From Syntrophobacteraceae bacterium (GTDB lineage Bacteria > Desulfobacterota > Syntrophobacteria > Syntrophobacterales > Syntrophobacteraceae): 64,000 nt of DNA. The position numbers were made by a program, and so were the translations under genes. The notes beneath the pieces are model-generated. The model did not search any database and was not told the DNA's origin. It saw only the letters and a program-made list of their open reading frames with translations. Positions 17,157-27,107 of this stretch are shown here, piece after piece (position 1 is the stretch's first letter; each line of letters starts with the position of its first letter). The stretch spans positions 1 through 64,000 of the forward strand of contig JALOOX010000018.1 of assembly GCA_025454175.1 (NCBI GenBank), read 5' to 3'.

Positions 17157-19856
17157 ATGGATAAGAGTTGGTACCAGAAAGATATGGAAAGAGTCATTTC
17201 CGATCTGGAATCCTCATTGGAGGGAATCAGTACTGAAGAGGTGAGTAAACGCCTGGAAGTATATGGTCCGAATCAGCTGGAAGAAAAGAAGAAGAAAACC
17301 ATTTTTGGCATGTTGCTCGACCAGTTCAAGGATTTCATGATCCTGGTGCTCATCATTGCGGCCGTCATCTCGGGATTCATAGGGGAATTATCTGATACGA
17401 TAGCCATCCTGGTTATCGTCATTCTCAATGCCGTCATTGGCTTTGTTCAGGAGTACAGGGCCGAGAAAGCCATGGCGGCTCTCAAGAAGATGGCTGCACT
17501 CTCGGCCACGGCCATCCGGGACGGTCAGCATCAATCCGTGCCCACGGCCGATCTTGTGCCCGGGGACGTGGTGCTGCTCGAGGCGGGCATGGTCGTTCCC
17601 GCCGACATGAGGCTTCTGGAAGAAGCGCACCTGAAACTGGAGGAGGCGGCCCTGACCGGTGAATCGCTGGCCGTCGAGAAGCACACACATGCCATCGAGG
17701 ACCCCCTTCTGCCCCTGGGCGACCGAAGGAACATGACCTACAAGGGTACGTTCGTCACTTACGGTCGCGGTATCGGCATGGTTGTCGCCACCGGCATGAG
17801 CACGGAGCTCGGCAAGATAGCCACCATGCTGCAGGAAGAGGAAGAGGTCAGGACTCCCCTGCAGAAGAGGCTCGCCAGTTTTGGGCAGAAGCTGGCCCTC
17901 GTGGTTATTGCCATATGCGCCATAGTCTTCGCGTTCGGCATCATGAGGGGAGAGCCGCCTTTCCTGATGCTCCTCACGGCCATTTCTCTCGCCGTTGCCG
18001 CCATCCCGGAGGCCCTGCCGGCGGTGATCACCATCTCCCTGGCCCTGGGAGCCAAGAAGCTCGTCAGGCAGAATGCTCTCATCAGGAAGCTCCCCGCCGT
18101 CGAAACCCTCGGATCGGTGACTTACATCTGCTCCGATAAGACCGGGACCCTCACCCTCAACAGGATGACCGTGGCCGGTATTTTCGTGGATGGAAAGCTG
18201 ATGGTCCCGGAGGATCTCCGTGCCGCCGCAGCGGAAATGCTTGAAGAGGGGAGCCCGGAGTTTTCACGGTCTGCCCGGGTGGAGCTTTTCAGGGCCATGG
18301 CCCTGAGCAACGACGCGCAGCCGGGAAATGATGACACGGTTCTGGGCGATCCCACGGAGATCGCGCTCTTCGAGATCGCCCGTGATCACGGCTTCGACAA
18401 GAGGATGCTCGAAAGGGACTTTCCGAGGGTGGCCGAGCTTCCGTTCGATTCCGAGAGAAAGTGCATGACGACCTTCCACCGCCTGCCCCCTTCAACCCAG
18501 GGGAACGGAGGCTTCGTGTCCTTCACCAAGGGGGGCGTCGATGTCGTCGTCGACAAGTCCAGGGCGGTTTTGACGTCTTCGGGGCTCGAAGCACTGGATG
18601 CCGGCAGGCTCAATGAAATCAACGAGGGCATGGCGGCCGGGGGGCTCAGGGTGCTCTGCATTGCCATGAGAAAGTGGGACGCTCTGCCCGAGGAAATGAC
18701 CCACGAGCACGTGGAAAGCGATCTCACCGTTCTGGGTCTCGCCGGCATGATGGACCCGCCGAGGGAGGAGGCCAAGGAGGCCGTGGCCATGTGCAGGACG
18801 GCGGGGATCATTCCCGTCATGATCACGGGGGATCATCCCATCACGGCCACCACCATCGCCCGGCAGCTGGGAATCCTCAGGGACGGTTCGAGGGCCGTCA
18901 TCACCGGCCGCGAGCTCGAGGAGCTGAGTATCGAGGAGTTCGAGGAGAGGGTCGAGGGCATCAGGGTTTACGCCAGGGTGGCCCCCGAGCAGAAGCTGGC
19001 TATCGTCAAGGCGCTCCAGGACAGGGGGCAGTTCGTGGCCATGACCGGCGACGGGGTCAACGACGCCCCGGCGTTGAAGCGGGCGGACATCGGCGTGGCC
19101 ATGGGAGTCACGGGGACCGACGTCTCCAAGGAAGCTGCCCACATGATCCTCCTGGACGACAATTTCGCCACCATCGTCAAGGCCGTCCGGGAAGGGCGGC
19201 GCATCTTCGACAACATCCGGAAATTCATCAAGTACACCATGACGAGCAACTCCGGCGAAATCTGGACCATATTCCTGGCGCCCTTCTTTGGACTCCCCAT
19301 CCCGCTGCTGCCCATTCACATCCTCTGGATCAACCTGGTGACGGATGGTCTGCCGGGACTGGCCCTGGCGGTGGAGCCCGTGGAAAAGGGGGCCATGCAG
19401 AGGCCTCCACGACATCCGAAGGAAAGCATTTTCGCCCACGGGCTCGGCATCCACATCATCTGGGTGGGGCTGCTCATGGGATTTGTGTCCATTTTTGCCC
19501 AGGCGTGGTCCATCCAGACCGGCATCGCCAACTGGCAGACCATGGTTTTCACGGTCCTCTGCCTGAGCCAGATGGGACACGTCCTGGCCATCAGGTCGGA
19601 GACGGAGTCGCTCTTCACGCAGGGTCTTTTCAGCAACAAGCCCCTGGTGGGCGCGTTTCTCGTCACCTTCGTTCTTCAGATGGCCACGATCTATGTGCCC
19701 TTTCTTAACCCCATCTTCAAGACAGCTCCCCTCACCCTGTTCGAGCTGGGCTTCACCCTGGTCCTGTCCGTCGTTGTCTTCGTCGTTGTGGAGATCGAGA
19801 AGCTGTTCAAGCGGCGCAGATTGAGACTTGGAAGAGATGTCGAAGAGACCCTTTGA
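17157..19856 (+). CDS. P2-type cation-transporting ATPase (Ca2+-ATPase-like)
   Basis: The 899-aa membrane pump has an N-terminal cation-ATPase domain (YQKDMERVISDLESS...YGPNQLEEKKKK), the TGES actuator motif (LTGESLAVEK), the PEALP transmembrane motif, the phosphorylation site SDKTGTLTLNRM, the hinge MTGDGVNDAPALKRADIGVAMG, and ten predicted TM helices. The PEALP-type M4 and overall layout match SERCA/PMR1-like Ca/Mn pumps and some Na/K pumps; exact ion choice is not proven. I chose the ATG at 17157 (GGAGA 4 nt upstream) over an upstream TTG that lies inside the dispersed repeat. Convergent with comEA. Confidence 0.9.
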   Translation: MDKSWYQKDMERVISDLESSLEGISTEEVSKRLEVYGPNQLEEKKKKTIFGMLLDQFKDFMILVLIIAAVISGFIGELSDTIAILVIVILNAVIGFVQEYRAEKAMAALKKMAALSATAIRDGQHQSVPTADLVPGDVVLLEAGMVVPADMRLLEEAHLKLEEAALTGESLAVEKHTHAIEDPLLPLGDRRNMTYKGTFVTYGRGIGMVVATGMSTELGKIATMLQEEEEVRTPLQKRLASFGQKLALVVIAICAIVFAFGIMRGEPPFLMLLTAISLAVAAIPEALPAVITISLALGAKKLVRQNALIRKLPAVETLGSVTYICSDKTGTLTLNRMTVAGIFVDGKLMVPEDLRAAAAEMLEEGSPEFSRSARVELFRAMALSNDAQPGNDDTVLGDPTEIALFEIARDHGFDKRMLERDFPRVAELPFDSERKCMTTFHRLPPSTQGNGGFVSFTKGGVDVVVDKSRAVLTSSGLEALDAGRLNEINEGMAAGGLRVLCIAMRKWDALPEEMTHEHVESDLTVLGLAGMMDPPREEAKEAVAMCRTAGIIPVMITGDHPITATTIARQLGILRDGSRAVITGRELEELSIEEFEERVEGIRVYARVAPEQKLAIVKALQDRGQFVAMTGDGVNDAPALKRADIGVAMGVTGTDVSKEAAHMILLDDNFATIVKAVREGRRIFDNIRKFIKYTMTSNSGEIWTIFLAPFFGLPIPLLPIHILWINLVTDGLPGLALAVEPVEKGAMQRPPRHPKESIFAHGLGIHIIWVGLLMGFVSIFAQAWSIQTGIANWQTMVFTVLCLSQMGHVLAIRSETESLFTQGLFSNKPLVGAFLVTFVLQMATIYVPFLNPIFKTAPLTLFELGFTLVLSVVVFVVVEIEKLFKRRRLRLGRDVEETL

Positions 19857-19893
19857 ACGGCCGCCGACCTCAGTTTTCGGAACCTGTCGATGT

Positions 19894-20490
19894 TCATTTG
19901 GCCACTGCATCGGAGGGAAGGGGAACGACCTCCAGGTGTGGACGCCACTTTTCCACCGTCCTGGTGCCGATTCCATGGATGGACCGCAGCTCATTCAGCG
20001 CCGTCCATGGCTTTTCGGAGCGTCGTTCGACGATGATCCGGGCCCACTCCGGCTTCATTCCCGGAACCAGGAGAAGCTCTTCCGTCGAGGCCGTGTTCGG
20101 GTCGAGCTTGAAGCCCAGCACAAATCGGGCGCCGTCGTCCATTTTCCCGACGGCCACCTCCGCGGACATGCCCGGAGCTCGGGAGAGGTGAATGCGCTCC
20201 CCCGTCTTCAGGCGGTGCTTCAGGACCCCCTCGGGGACGACCCTTTCTGTTCGTGTCGGCTTCCAGCCTGCCGCGGCCAGGGCATCGGCAACCGTCGTGC
20301 CGGGCTCCGCCAGGACATGAATGCCGGGGTGTGGCACATCTCCCACGACATCCACGATCACGCGGGGAGGGGAGGGACCTTCGGGAGGGAGGGTGGAGCG
20401 CCAGGCGCGCAGCAGGAGCACGCTGAAAACGAGGGCGGCCAGGAGGGTGACGGCCGCCCACTGCCTTTTGGGGATCGCTCGTTTCAGCAT
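19894..20490 (-). CDS. Membrane-anchored ComEA-like helix-hairpin-helix protein
   Basis: The 198-aa protein has one N-terminal TM (about 12-28), a SLBB-like segment ([21 protein letters not shown], split here: strand then PHPGIH motif) and a C-terminal helix-hairpin-helix ([17 protein letters not shown] and [15 protein letters not shown]). ComEA proteins bind incoming DNA at the outer face of the inner membrane during transformation. No other competence genes are nearby. The ATG overlaps the cimA stop (ATGCTGA), so it is translated from the lysC-cimA transcript. Confidence 0.75.
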   Translation of the reverse strand: MLKRAIPKRQWAAVTLLAALVFSVLLLRAWRSTLPPEGPSPPRVIVDVVGDVPHPGIHVLAEPGTTVADALAAAGWKPTRTERVVPEGVLKHRLKTGERIHLSRAPGMSAEVAVGKMDDGARFVLGFKLDPNTASTEELLLVPGMKPEWARIIVERRSEKPWTALNELRSIHGIGTRTVEKWRPHLEVVPLPSDAVAK

Positions 20491-22070
20491 TTACATTGTT
20501 GCTGCTCTGACTTGTACATTTTGTAGTTGATACTGTCCACCAGGGCCTGCCAGCTCGCCTCGATGATGTCGTGGGAGACCCCGACGGTGCCCCACTGGTC
20601 CGCGCCGTCGGTGGATTCGATGAGCACGCGCACCTTGGCGGCTGTTCCGTCCCGCCCCGGAAGAACCCGGACCTTGTAATCGCTGAGCTCCATGCCCTTG
20701 AGCTCCGGGTAGAACTTGTCCAGGGCCTTGCGGAGCGCGTTGTCCAGTGCGTTCACGGGACCCTTGCCCAGGGCGGCCGTGTGCTCCTCGCTTCCCCCCA
20801 CCTTGACCCGGATCGTGGCCTCGGCGATGGGCGGCTGGTCGTCCCGGGTCTTCTGGTCGATCACCCGGAATCCCACCAGCTCGAAATAACGCTTGCTCCG
20901 CCCCATGGCCTTGTTGATGAGCAGCTCGAAGCTGGCCTCGGCCGCCTCGAATTGAAAACCCTGGTTCTCGAGATCCTTGAGCTCCTCCAGCACCTGCATG
21001 GCCACCGGGTCGCTCTTGGACAGGTTGAGCCCGTAATCCTCGGCTTTGCGCTTGATGGTGGCCCGTCCCGAGAGGTCCGAGACCAGGATGCGGCGCCGGT
21101 TGCCCACCAGCTCGGGCTCCATGTGCTCGTAGGTGAGAGGGTTCTTCTCCACGGCGCTGATGTGCACCCCGCCCTTGTGGGCGAAGGCGCTCCGCCCCAC
21201 GAAGGGCTGGTATCGGTTGGGCGGCATGTTGGCGAGCTCCATGATATAGCGGCTGACCGGGCGGAGCTTCTTCAGGTTGTCGGGCGGGAGGCACTGGAAG
21301 CCCATCTTGAGACAGAGGTTGGGGATGATGGAGCACAGGTTGGCGTTGCCGCAGCGCTCCCCGACGCCGTTCATGGTGCCCTGAACCTGCAAGGCCCCCA
21401 TTTCGACGGCCGTCAGCGAATTGGCCACGGCCAGGTCTCCGTCGTTGTGGACGTGGATTCCGAGAGGCGCCTCGGGGTATCGCTCCCTGACCACCCGCAT
21501 GGTCTCGCGAATCCGCTGCGGAAGACTCCCGCCGTTGGTATCGCAGAGCACCAGGCATTCGGCTCCCGCCTCCAGAGCCTTGCCGAGGGTCGCCAGCGCG
21601 TACTCCGGATTCTCGTGGAAGCCGTCGAAGAAGTGCTCCGCGTCGTAAAAAAGGGTCTCCACGTGGGGGCGCAGGAACGCCAGGCTGTCCCGGATGAGCT
21701 CCAGGTTGCGATCGAGCGTCGTGTGGAGAGCATCCCGGACGTGGACGGTCCAGCTCTTTCCGAAAATGGTGACCACAGGCGTCCTGGCCGCAACGAGAGC
21801 CTTGAGGTTCTCATCGGCCTCGGCCGACTTGGTGTGATGATGGGTCGCTCCGAAGGCCGCCACGCGGGCCGTTTTCAGCTGATAGTTGCGAATCTCGTCG
21901 AAATAGGCCACGTCCTTCGGGTTCGAGCCGGGCCATCCTCCTTCCACGAAATGGATTCCAAGATCGTCCAGCTTCAGGGTGATGCGGATCTTGTCCTCCA
22001 GCGAGAGGGAGAAATCCTCGGCCTGGGTACCGTCCCGGAGCGTTGTGTCGTAGATCTTCACTTCATGCAT
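20484..22070 (-). CDS. cimA: (R)-citramalate synthase
   Basis: This 528-aa enzyme condenses pyruvate and acetyl-CoA to (R)-citramalate, the first step of the threonine-independent isoleucine pathway. The N-terminal HMGL-like TIM barrel shows [36 protein letters not shown] and [14 protein letters not shown] (metal-binding His pair). The C-terminal LeuA allosteric domain follows (about 390-520) and includes a double-psi beta region typical of feedback control by isoleucine. The tail is unusually Gln/Cys-rich (QQQCKC). It lies 34 bp below lysC and overlaps comEA. The length and start motif match CimA rather than LeuA. Confidence 0.9.
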   Translation of the reverse strand: MHEVKIYDTTLRDGTQAEDFSLSLEDKIRITLKLDDLGIHFVEGGWPGSNPKDVAYFDEIRNYQLKTARVAAFGATHHHTKSAEADENLKALVAARTPVVTIFGKSWTVHVRDALHTTLDRNLELIRDSLAFLRPHVETLFYDAEHFFDGFHENPEYALATLGKALEAGAECLVLCDTNGGSLPQRIRETMRVVRERYPEAPLGIHVHNDGDLAVANSLTAVEMGALQVQGTMNGVGERCGNANLCSIIPNLCLKMGFQCLPPDNLKKLRPVSRYIMELANMPPNRYQPFVGRSAFAHKGGVHISAVEKNPLTYEHMEPELVGNRRRILVSDLSGRATIKRKAEDYGLNLSKSDPVAMQVLEELKDLENQGFQFEAAEASFELLINKAMGRSKRYFELVGFRVIDQKTRDDQPPIAEATIRVKVGGSEEHTAALGKGPVNALDNALRKALDKFYPELKGMELSDYKVRVLPGRDGTAAKVRVLIESTDGADQWGTVGVSHDIIEASWQALVDSINYKMYKSEQQQCKC

Positions 22071-22104
22071 GAAAAAACCCTTTCACTGTGGCATCAGAGC
22101 CGGT

Positions 22105-23361
22105 CTATGACTCCTCCTTGACCTTCATCACGCCCCCGGGCGGCTCCTTTTCGAGCTCGAAGGCATCGTGAAGAACCCGCACGGCCAGCTCGGTATATTT
22201 CTCGTCGATGATGGCCGATATCTTGATCTCGGAAGTGGTGATCATCTTGATGTTGATGTTCTCCCGGGCCAGCGTCTCGAACATCTTGGTGGCCACGCCG
22301 CTGTGATTGCGCATGCCCAGGCCGATGATCGAAATCTTGGCGATGTCGGGATTGCTGTGAACGGTTCCCGCGCCGATTTCCGCCGCAACACCCTGAGCGA
22401 TGGCGATGGTTTTCTCGTAGTCGGACTTGGGCACGGTGAAGGACATGTTCACCACGCCGGGGGTGCTCCCGCTCCCTTGCACGATCAGGTCCACGTTGAT
22501 GTTGGCGTCCGATATCGGTCGGAACAGCCTGGCCGCCATGCCCGGCACATCGGGAACGTTGGTGACCGTGATGCGGGCTTCGTTTCGGTTGTAGGTGATT
22601 CCGGAAACCACCACTCTTTCCATATCGTCATCCTCCTTGGTGACCAGAGTTCCGGGTGCGTCGATGAAAGAGGAGAGCACCATGATGGGCACATGGTATT
22701 TCATGCCGAATTCGACGGACCGCAGGTGGAGCACCTTTGCTCCCATGCTGGCCATTTCGAGCATTTCCTCGTAGCTGATCTTTTCAAGCTTGCGCGCCTT
22801 GGAGCAGATATTGGGGTCGGCGGTGAAGACCCCTTCCACGTCGGTGTAAATCTCGCACAGGTCGGCTCCAAGGGCGGCGGCGAGAGCCACGGCCGTCGTG
22901 TCCGAGCCCCCGCGCCCCAGGGTGGTGATATTGCCCTCTTCGTCATATCCCTGAAACCCGGCCACGACCACGATCTTCCCATCGTGGAGCTTATCCATCA
23001 CGGGCAGGGTCTCGATCCAGTGGATCCGGGCCTGCCCGTAGCAGCAGTCGGTGATGATGCCCGCCTGGTAGCCCGTCATGGAAACAGCCTCGTACCCCAT
23101 GTCCTTCACGGCCATGCTGAAGAGCGCCACCGTGATCTGCTCGCCGACGGACAGCAGCACATCCAGTTCGCGAGGGTCCGGCTTAGGGGTCATTTCACGG
23201 GCCAGGCGAATGAGTGAATCCGTTTCTCCGGCTCTGGCCGAGAGTACCACCACCAGGTCATCCCCTTTTCGTTTGCGGGAAATGACGCGCTCCGCCACCG
23301 CTCGAATGCGCTCGACATTGGCGACGGATGTGCCTCCGTATTTCTGCACTACAAGTGCCAT
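22105..23361 (-). CDS. lysC: Aspartate kinase
   Basis: This 418-aa monofunctional aspartokinase phosphorylates aspartate, opening the lysine, threonine, methionine and (via Thr) isoleucine routes. The N-terminal kinase motif VVQKYGGTSVANVERI and TLGRGGSDTTAVALAAAL (substrate/ATP site) are intact. Two ACT domains follow from about 265 (VTNVPDVPGMAARLFRPI and IGLGMRNHSGVATKMFETL). AGGAGG precedes the ATG. Being upstream of cimA, it puts early aspartate-family and isoleucine steps on one transcript. Confidence 0.95.
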   Translation of the reverse strand: MALVVQKYGGTSVANVERIRAVAERVISRKRKGDDLVVVLSARAGETDSLIRLAREMTPKPDPRELDVLLSVGEQITVALFSMAVKDMGYEAVSMTGYQAGIITDCCYGQARIHWIETLPVMDKLHDGKIVVVAGFQGYDEEGNITTLGRGGSDTTAVALAAALGADLCEIYTDVEGVFTADPNICSKARKLEKISYEEMLEMASMGAKVLHLRSVEFGMKYHVPIMVLSSFIDAPGTLVTKEDDDMERVVVSGITYNRNEARITVTNVPDVPGMAARLFRPISDANINVDLIVQGSGSTPGVVNMSFTVPKSDYEKTIAIAQGVAAEIGAGTVHSNPDIAKISIIGLGMRNHSGVATKMFETLARENINIKMITTSEIKISAIIDEKYTELAVRVLHDAFELEKEPPGGVMKVKEES

Positions 23362-23921
23362 GGGCTATGGAACCTCCTCTTGAGCGATATGGGCCTTGGT
23401 GGGCCTTGGCGCCGATTCTGACGATCCTGTTCGAGTTGAGGCCACCAGAAAATCACATCGAACATCGGGCGAAATATATTTTACTAGCACAGAAGACCGC
23501 CGGCGGGTACTGCAAATTTGGGCCCCCCCGGCGAGGGGCTGCAGCCTGCTTCTGGTTGCATGCAAATGCATTGCTGCCACCCGGAAATCAGGCGAGCACG
23601 AATTGCCAGGAGCGTCACCGTTTGCTGTCGGCCTCTTGTTCACTCTATTCTCAAAGAATAAGAAGGAACGAGAAGGATCATTCCAGAGAATTGCGGGCCA
23701 GATCGTCCGGTTCTGAATGTCCCATCTCCTGTTTCTGCGAGGTTTTTTCCGATTGAAAAGCATGCAAGCCTATTGCATGATGATTAAGCTGTGTGGACTG
23801 GATCCTTTCCAGTGAAGAATTTCGGCCCTTCTCATTTTCGTGGATTGATACACGATTTCAATGGTGCCCGGCGTTGGAGCAAGTCCAAAAGGTCCTATAT
23901 CCAGGACGGAGCAAAAGATTC
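23362..23921. other. 560-bp divergent intergenic region between lysC and zur-like gene
   Basis: No gene is convincing. An ORF continuous with the regulator extends up to 23793 but lacks homology before the ATG at 23922. The region carries the lysC ribosome site and the perfect palindrome at 23761-23779. I looked for a lysine riboswitch upstream of lysC and could not find its conserved elements. Confidence 0.5.
23761..23779. promoter_or_regulatory. Candidate operator: CATGCAA-N5-TTGCATG
   Basis: The 7-bp arms are perfect complements around a 5-bp spacer (GCCTA). The site lies about 140 bp upstream of the Fur-family gene start and is AT-rich relative to its surroundings. An operator for the adjacent Zur-like protein is an inference from position; it does not match the classical enterobacterial Zur box closely. 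Confidence 0.4.
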
Positions 23922-24371
23922 ATGTGCCAACTCTGCGATTACCCCGAGATGCTCAAGCATGTCGACCTGGCTCCGCTGCCGAACCGGGTGGCGGTCTTCG
24001 AGATCGTCGGCAACAGCCCCGCTCCGCTCAGTGTGCAGGAGATCTTCGAGATTGTGCGGAGATCCCAGCGAATGAACCGCGTGACGCTCTATCGAATCCT
24101 GGATCTTCTGGTTGAAAAGGGGCTGGTGCACAGGATCAGCGCGGGAGACCGGTCATTTCGCTATGGGCTGGCTCCAAATGCGAACCATCCCAACCACCCG
24201 CATTTTTACTGCAACCGGTGTGGAAACATGGAGTGCCTGGCTCCGGAGGCCGTGAACGTGGACACTCGATCCGTCGAAAGAACCTTCCCTGCCTTGATCG
24301 AAAGAGTTGAAATCCGCCTGGACGGGATCTGCAGGAGCTGCCTGAGAGGTCGGAAAAGCGGTCCGCACTGA
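23922..24371 (+). CDS. Fur-family metalloregulator, probably Zur
   Basis: The 149-aa protein has the winged-helix part PNRVAVFEIVGNSPAPLSVQEIFEIV and RVTLYRILDLLVEKGLV, followed by NHPNHPHFYCNRCGNMECL and CRSC, giving the two CxxC pairs of the structural zinc site. The start MCQLCDYPEM also has a CxxC, unusual at the very N-terminus. I chose the ATG at 23922 because homology begins there and GGACGGA lies upstream. It directly precedes znuA, znuC and znuB, so repression of zinc uptake under zinc-replete conditions is the natural inference. Confidence 0.8.
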   Translation: MCQLCDYPEMLKHVDLAPLPNRVAVFEIVGNSPAPLSVQEIFEIVRRSQRMNRVTLYRILDLLVEKGLVHRISAGDRSFRYGLAPNANHPNHPHFYCNRCGNMECLAPEAVNVDTRSVERTFPALIERVEIRLDGICRSCLRGRKSGPH

Positions 24372-24420
24372 ACGCACGGTCAGTGCCCAATTGGAATACC
24401 TTCATGAGGAGGACTACATT

Positions 24421-25389
24421 ATGACGCGCCGTTGGTTGTCTTCACTTGTGGCTTTAGGGATGCTGGTGTTATTGTCGGCCGACCCGGGCGTAACGGCTTC
24501 GAGCCAGGGATCGGGGGATTCCGGCCTCAAGGTGCTGGCCATTGAAACGTTTCTCGCCCACATCGCCCAGCATGTTGCCGGTGAGCGGACCAGGGTGGAT
24601 GCGCTGCTCCCCGTCGGGGCCGACCCGCACAGCTTCGAGCCCACGCCGGCCGACGTGGCCAGGGTGGCGGAGAGCAACGTTCTGGTCATTCACGGTGCCG
24701 GACTCGAGGAGTTCCTGGACCAGCTTCTGCGGAATGCCGGGGGGACCCGTCGAGTGATCGACGTATCCGCCGGACTTGAGTCACGGTCCCCGAGGAAGGG
24801 AGAGGTGGCGGAGGCTCACGGGAAGCACCATCATGACGAGGCTGAACATCATCATCACGAGGGCGATCCCCACTTCTGGCTTTCTCCGATCCATGTCATG
24901 ACCTACGTAACGACCGTCCGGGATGGATTGAGCCAGTCCGACCCCGCCGGAGCAGCAATCTATGCGGCCAATGCCGAGGCTTACATCGCACGGTTGAAGG
25001 AGCTGGACCAGTGGATTTTCGATCAGGTGAAGCAGGTTCCCGAAAAGGATCGACTTCTGGTCACCAACCACATGAGCTTCGGGTATTTCGCCGACCGATA
25101 TGGCTTCCGGATCGTCGGCACCATCATGCCCGGCGTGAGCACGGGCGCTTCCCCCTCGGCCAAGGAGCTGGCGCGGCTGACAAAGAAGATCAAGGCAACG
25201 GGGGCCAAGGCCATATTCCTGGAGACCGGCACGAATCCGCGGCTGGCCGATCAGGTGGCCAGGGAGACAAAGATCCGGGTGGTGACGGAGCTCTTCACCC
25301 ACTCGCTCACGGAGCCCGGTGGGCCGGCTCCAACGTATATCGACATGATGAAATACAACACGACGGCCATCGTGAACGCGCTCAAGTGA
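24421..25389 (+). CDS. znuA: Zinc ABC transporter substrate-binding protein
   Basis: The 322-aa precursor has a signal peptide (MTRRWLSSLVALGMLVLLSA) and the cluster A-I metal-binding fold: DPHSFEPTPADVARVAES (first His), a His-rich flexible loop (HHHDEAEHHHHEGDPH, about 143-158), HMSFGYFADRYGF (second His) and FLETGTNP. The His-rich loop points to zinc rather than manganese. AGGAGG lies 8 nt before the ATG at 24421; the longer reading from 24391 is not supported. First gene of the transporter operon, 49 bp after the regulator. Confidence 0.9.
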   Translation: MTRRWLSSLVALGMLVLLSADPGVTASSQGSGDSGLKVLAIETFLAHIAQHVAGERTRVDALLPVGADPHSFEPTPADVARVAESNVLVIHGAGLEEFLDQLLRNAGGTRRVIDVSAGLESRSPRKGEVAEAHGKHHHDEAEHHHHEGDPHFWLSPIHVMTYVTTVRDGLSQSDPAGAAIYAANAEAYIARLKELDQWIFDQVKQVPEKDRLLVTNHMSFGYFADRYGFRIVGTIMPGVSTGASPSAKELARLTKKIKATGAKAIFLETGTNPRLADQVARETKIRVVTELFTHSLTEPGGPAPTYIDMMKYNTTAIVNALK

Positions 25390-25419
25390 CGTCATCGGGA
25401 ATGGAGCATTGACTTTTCG

Positions 25420-26229
25420 ATGAGCTCCTCAGAAGCAAGGACCTGCGCCTGGGCGCCGGCTCACCTGGTGGTGGAGGGCGCCACGGTGTCTTACGGGGAC
25501 AAGCCGGCCCTGAAAGAAGTGACTTTCTGCGTGCCGGTGGGGACCAGCGTTGCGGTGATCGGACCCAACGGTGCGGGCAAGTCCACGCTTTTCAAGGCCA
25601 TGGTGGGACTGCTGCACCTGCAGGCCGGTCAGATCATGATCCACGGTCTGCCCCTGGGACATCATCGGGACTGCGTGGCCTACGTGCCCCAGCGTGAGGA
25701 AGTGGACTGGCGCTTTCCCGTTACCGTGGCGGACGTGGTCATGATGGGCCGCTACGGACGCCTGGGATGGTTCAAGCGGCCCGGGAAGCACGACCGGGCC
25801 GTTGTGGCCCATTGGCTGGATCGGATGGGGATCAGCGACCTGGCTTCCAAGCCCATCGGCGCCCTTTCCGGTGGTCAGCAGCAGAGGGCTTTCCTGGCCA
25901 GGGCTTTGGTCCAGGAGCCGCACATTCTGCTCATGGATGAACCTTTTACCGGGGTTGACGTGTCCACCCAGGAGGCGACCCTGGATCTTTTTGAAACCCT
26001 CCACGATCAGCAGGTGACGGTACTGGTGTCGACTCACGATCTCAAGCTTTCGGCAACACGCTTCGATCAGGTGCTTCTCCTGAACCGCCGCCTGATCGCC
26101 TTTGGACCGGCCCGGGAGGCCCTCACGTCCCAGACCCTTGCCGAGGGTTTCGGGGGCCAGGTGCTTTTCGTCAATGGCGCGGTGGTGGTCGACAAGGCCG
26201 CCCACGTGAGAAAGCCGTACACGGAATAG
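25420..26229 (+). CDS. znuC: Zinc ABC transporter ATPase
   Basis: The 269-aa ATPase has Walker A GPNGAGKSTLF, signature LSGGQQQRAFLARAL, Walker B ILLMDEPFTGVD and switch His in VSTHDL. YVPQREEVDWRFPVTVADVVMMGR is the pattern of metal-chelate (Zn/Mn) family ATPases. It is 30 bp after znuA and 4 bp before znuB. Confidence 0.9.
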   Translation: MSSSEARTCAWAPAHLVVEGATVSYGDKPALKEVTFCVPVGTSVAVIGPNGAGKSTLFKAMVGLLHLQAGQIMIHGLPLGHHRDCVAYVPQREEVDWRFPVTVADVVMMGRYGRLGWFKRPGKHDRAVVAHWLDRMGISDLASKPIGALSGGQQQRAFLARALVQEPHILLMDEPFTGVDVSTQEATLDLFETLHDQQVTVLVSTHDLKLSATRFDQVLLLNRRLIAFGPAREALTSQTLAEGFGGQVLFVNGAVVVDKAAHVRKPYTE

Positions 26230-26233
26230 GACC

Positions 26234-27088
26234 ATGCTGGACTGGCTGTTTGAGCCCCTGAGCTACGGCTTCATGCAGCGGGGCCTCGCCGCATCGCTCA
26301 TGGTGGGTGTGCTTTGCGCCGTCATCGGATGCTACGTGGTGCTCCGTTCCATGGCCTTCCTGGGCGATGCCATGGCTCACGCCATCCTTCCGGGCGTAGC
26401 CGTGGCTTATCTCCTCAAGGGGAGCCTGTTCATCGGCGCGCTGGCCGCCGCCCTGGTCGTTGCCCTCGGCATCGGCTTCCTTTCGCGCCAGGGCACCATC
26501 AAGGAGGACACGGCCATCGGCATTCTTTTCGCCGCCGCCCTCTCCCTGGGCATCGCCCTCATCAGCTCGGCCAAGACCTACGCCACGGACCTCACCCACA
26601 TCCTGTTCGGGAATGTGCTGGGAGTGAGCTCGGGGGATCTGTGGCTCACCGCCGGTGTGGGCCTGCTGGTCCTGACCTTGATCGTGCTCTTCTACAAGGA
26701 GCTGCTGGTCATCTCCTTCGACCCGGTGCTGGCGGCGACACTGCGGCTGCCCGCCGAACGGTTGCGCACGCTCATGCTGGTCCTGATCGCCCTGACCATC
26801 GTCGTGTCCCTTCAGACCGTCGGGGTGGGCCTGGTGACCGCCATGCTCGTGACCCCTGCGGCTACCGCCTCGCTCCTGACACGGCGCCTTCCTTCGATGA
26901 TGGTCATTTCGGCCGCCATGGGGGCCCTCTCCGCCATCATCGGCCTTTTTCTGAGCTTCCATGTCAACATCGCCTCGGGAGCTGCGGTGGTGATGACCGC
27001 CACATTCCTCTTTATGGTGGCTTACCTCCTGGCACCGCATCGAGGCGTTCTTTGGCGTACCCTGCGCCGGAAGGGAACGCCGGACTGA
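26234..27088 (+). CDS. znuB: Zinc ABC transporter permease
   Basis: The 284-aa permease of the ABC-3 family has about eight TM helices. VLRSMAFLGDAMAHAILPGVAVAYL and the coupling region are typical of ZnuB/MntC proteins. It pairs with ZnuA and ZnuC of the same operon. There is no sign of truncation. Confidence 0.9.
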   Translation: MLDWLFEPLSYGFMQRGLAASLMVGVLCAVIGCYVVLRSMAFLGDAMAHAILPGVAVAYLLKGSLFIGALAAALVVALGIGFLSRQGTIKEDTAIGILFAAALSLGIALISSAKTYATDLTHILFGNVLGVSSGDLWLTAGVGLLVLTLIVLFYKELLVISFDPVLAATLRLPAERLRTLMLVLIALTIVVSLQTVGVGLVTAMLVTPAATASLLTRRLPSMMVISAAMGALSAIIGLFLSFHVNIASGAAVVMTATFLFMVAYLLAPHRGVLWRTLRRKGTPD

Positions 27089-27107
27089 ATCGACGTCGGG
27101 GAGCTCA

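Noticed and set aside
18492-19994. A 500-aa minus-strand ORF inside the P-type ATPase gene
   Set aside because: The plus strand encodes well-defined P-type ATPase motifs; the antisense is an artefact.
23362-23760. Lysine riboswitch upstream of lysC
   Set aside because: No characteristic conserved elements could be found; a covariance-model search of this interval would decide.
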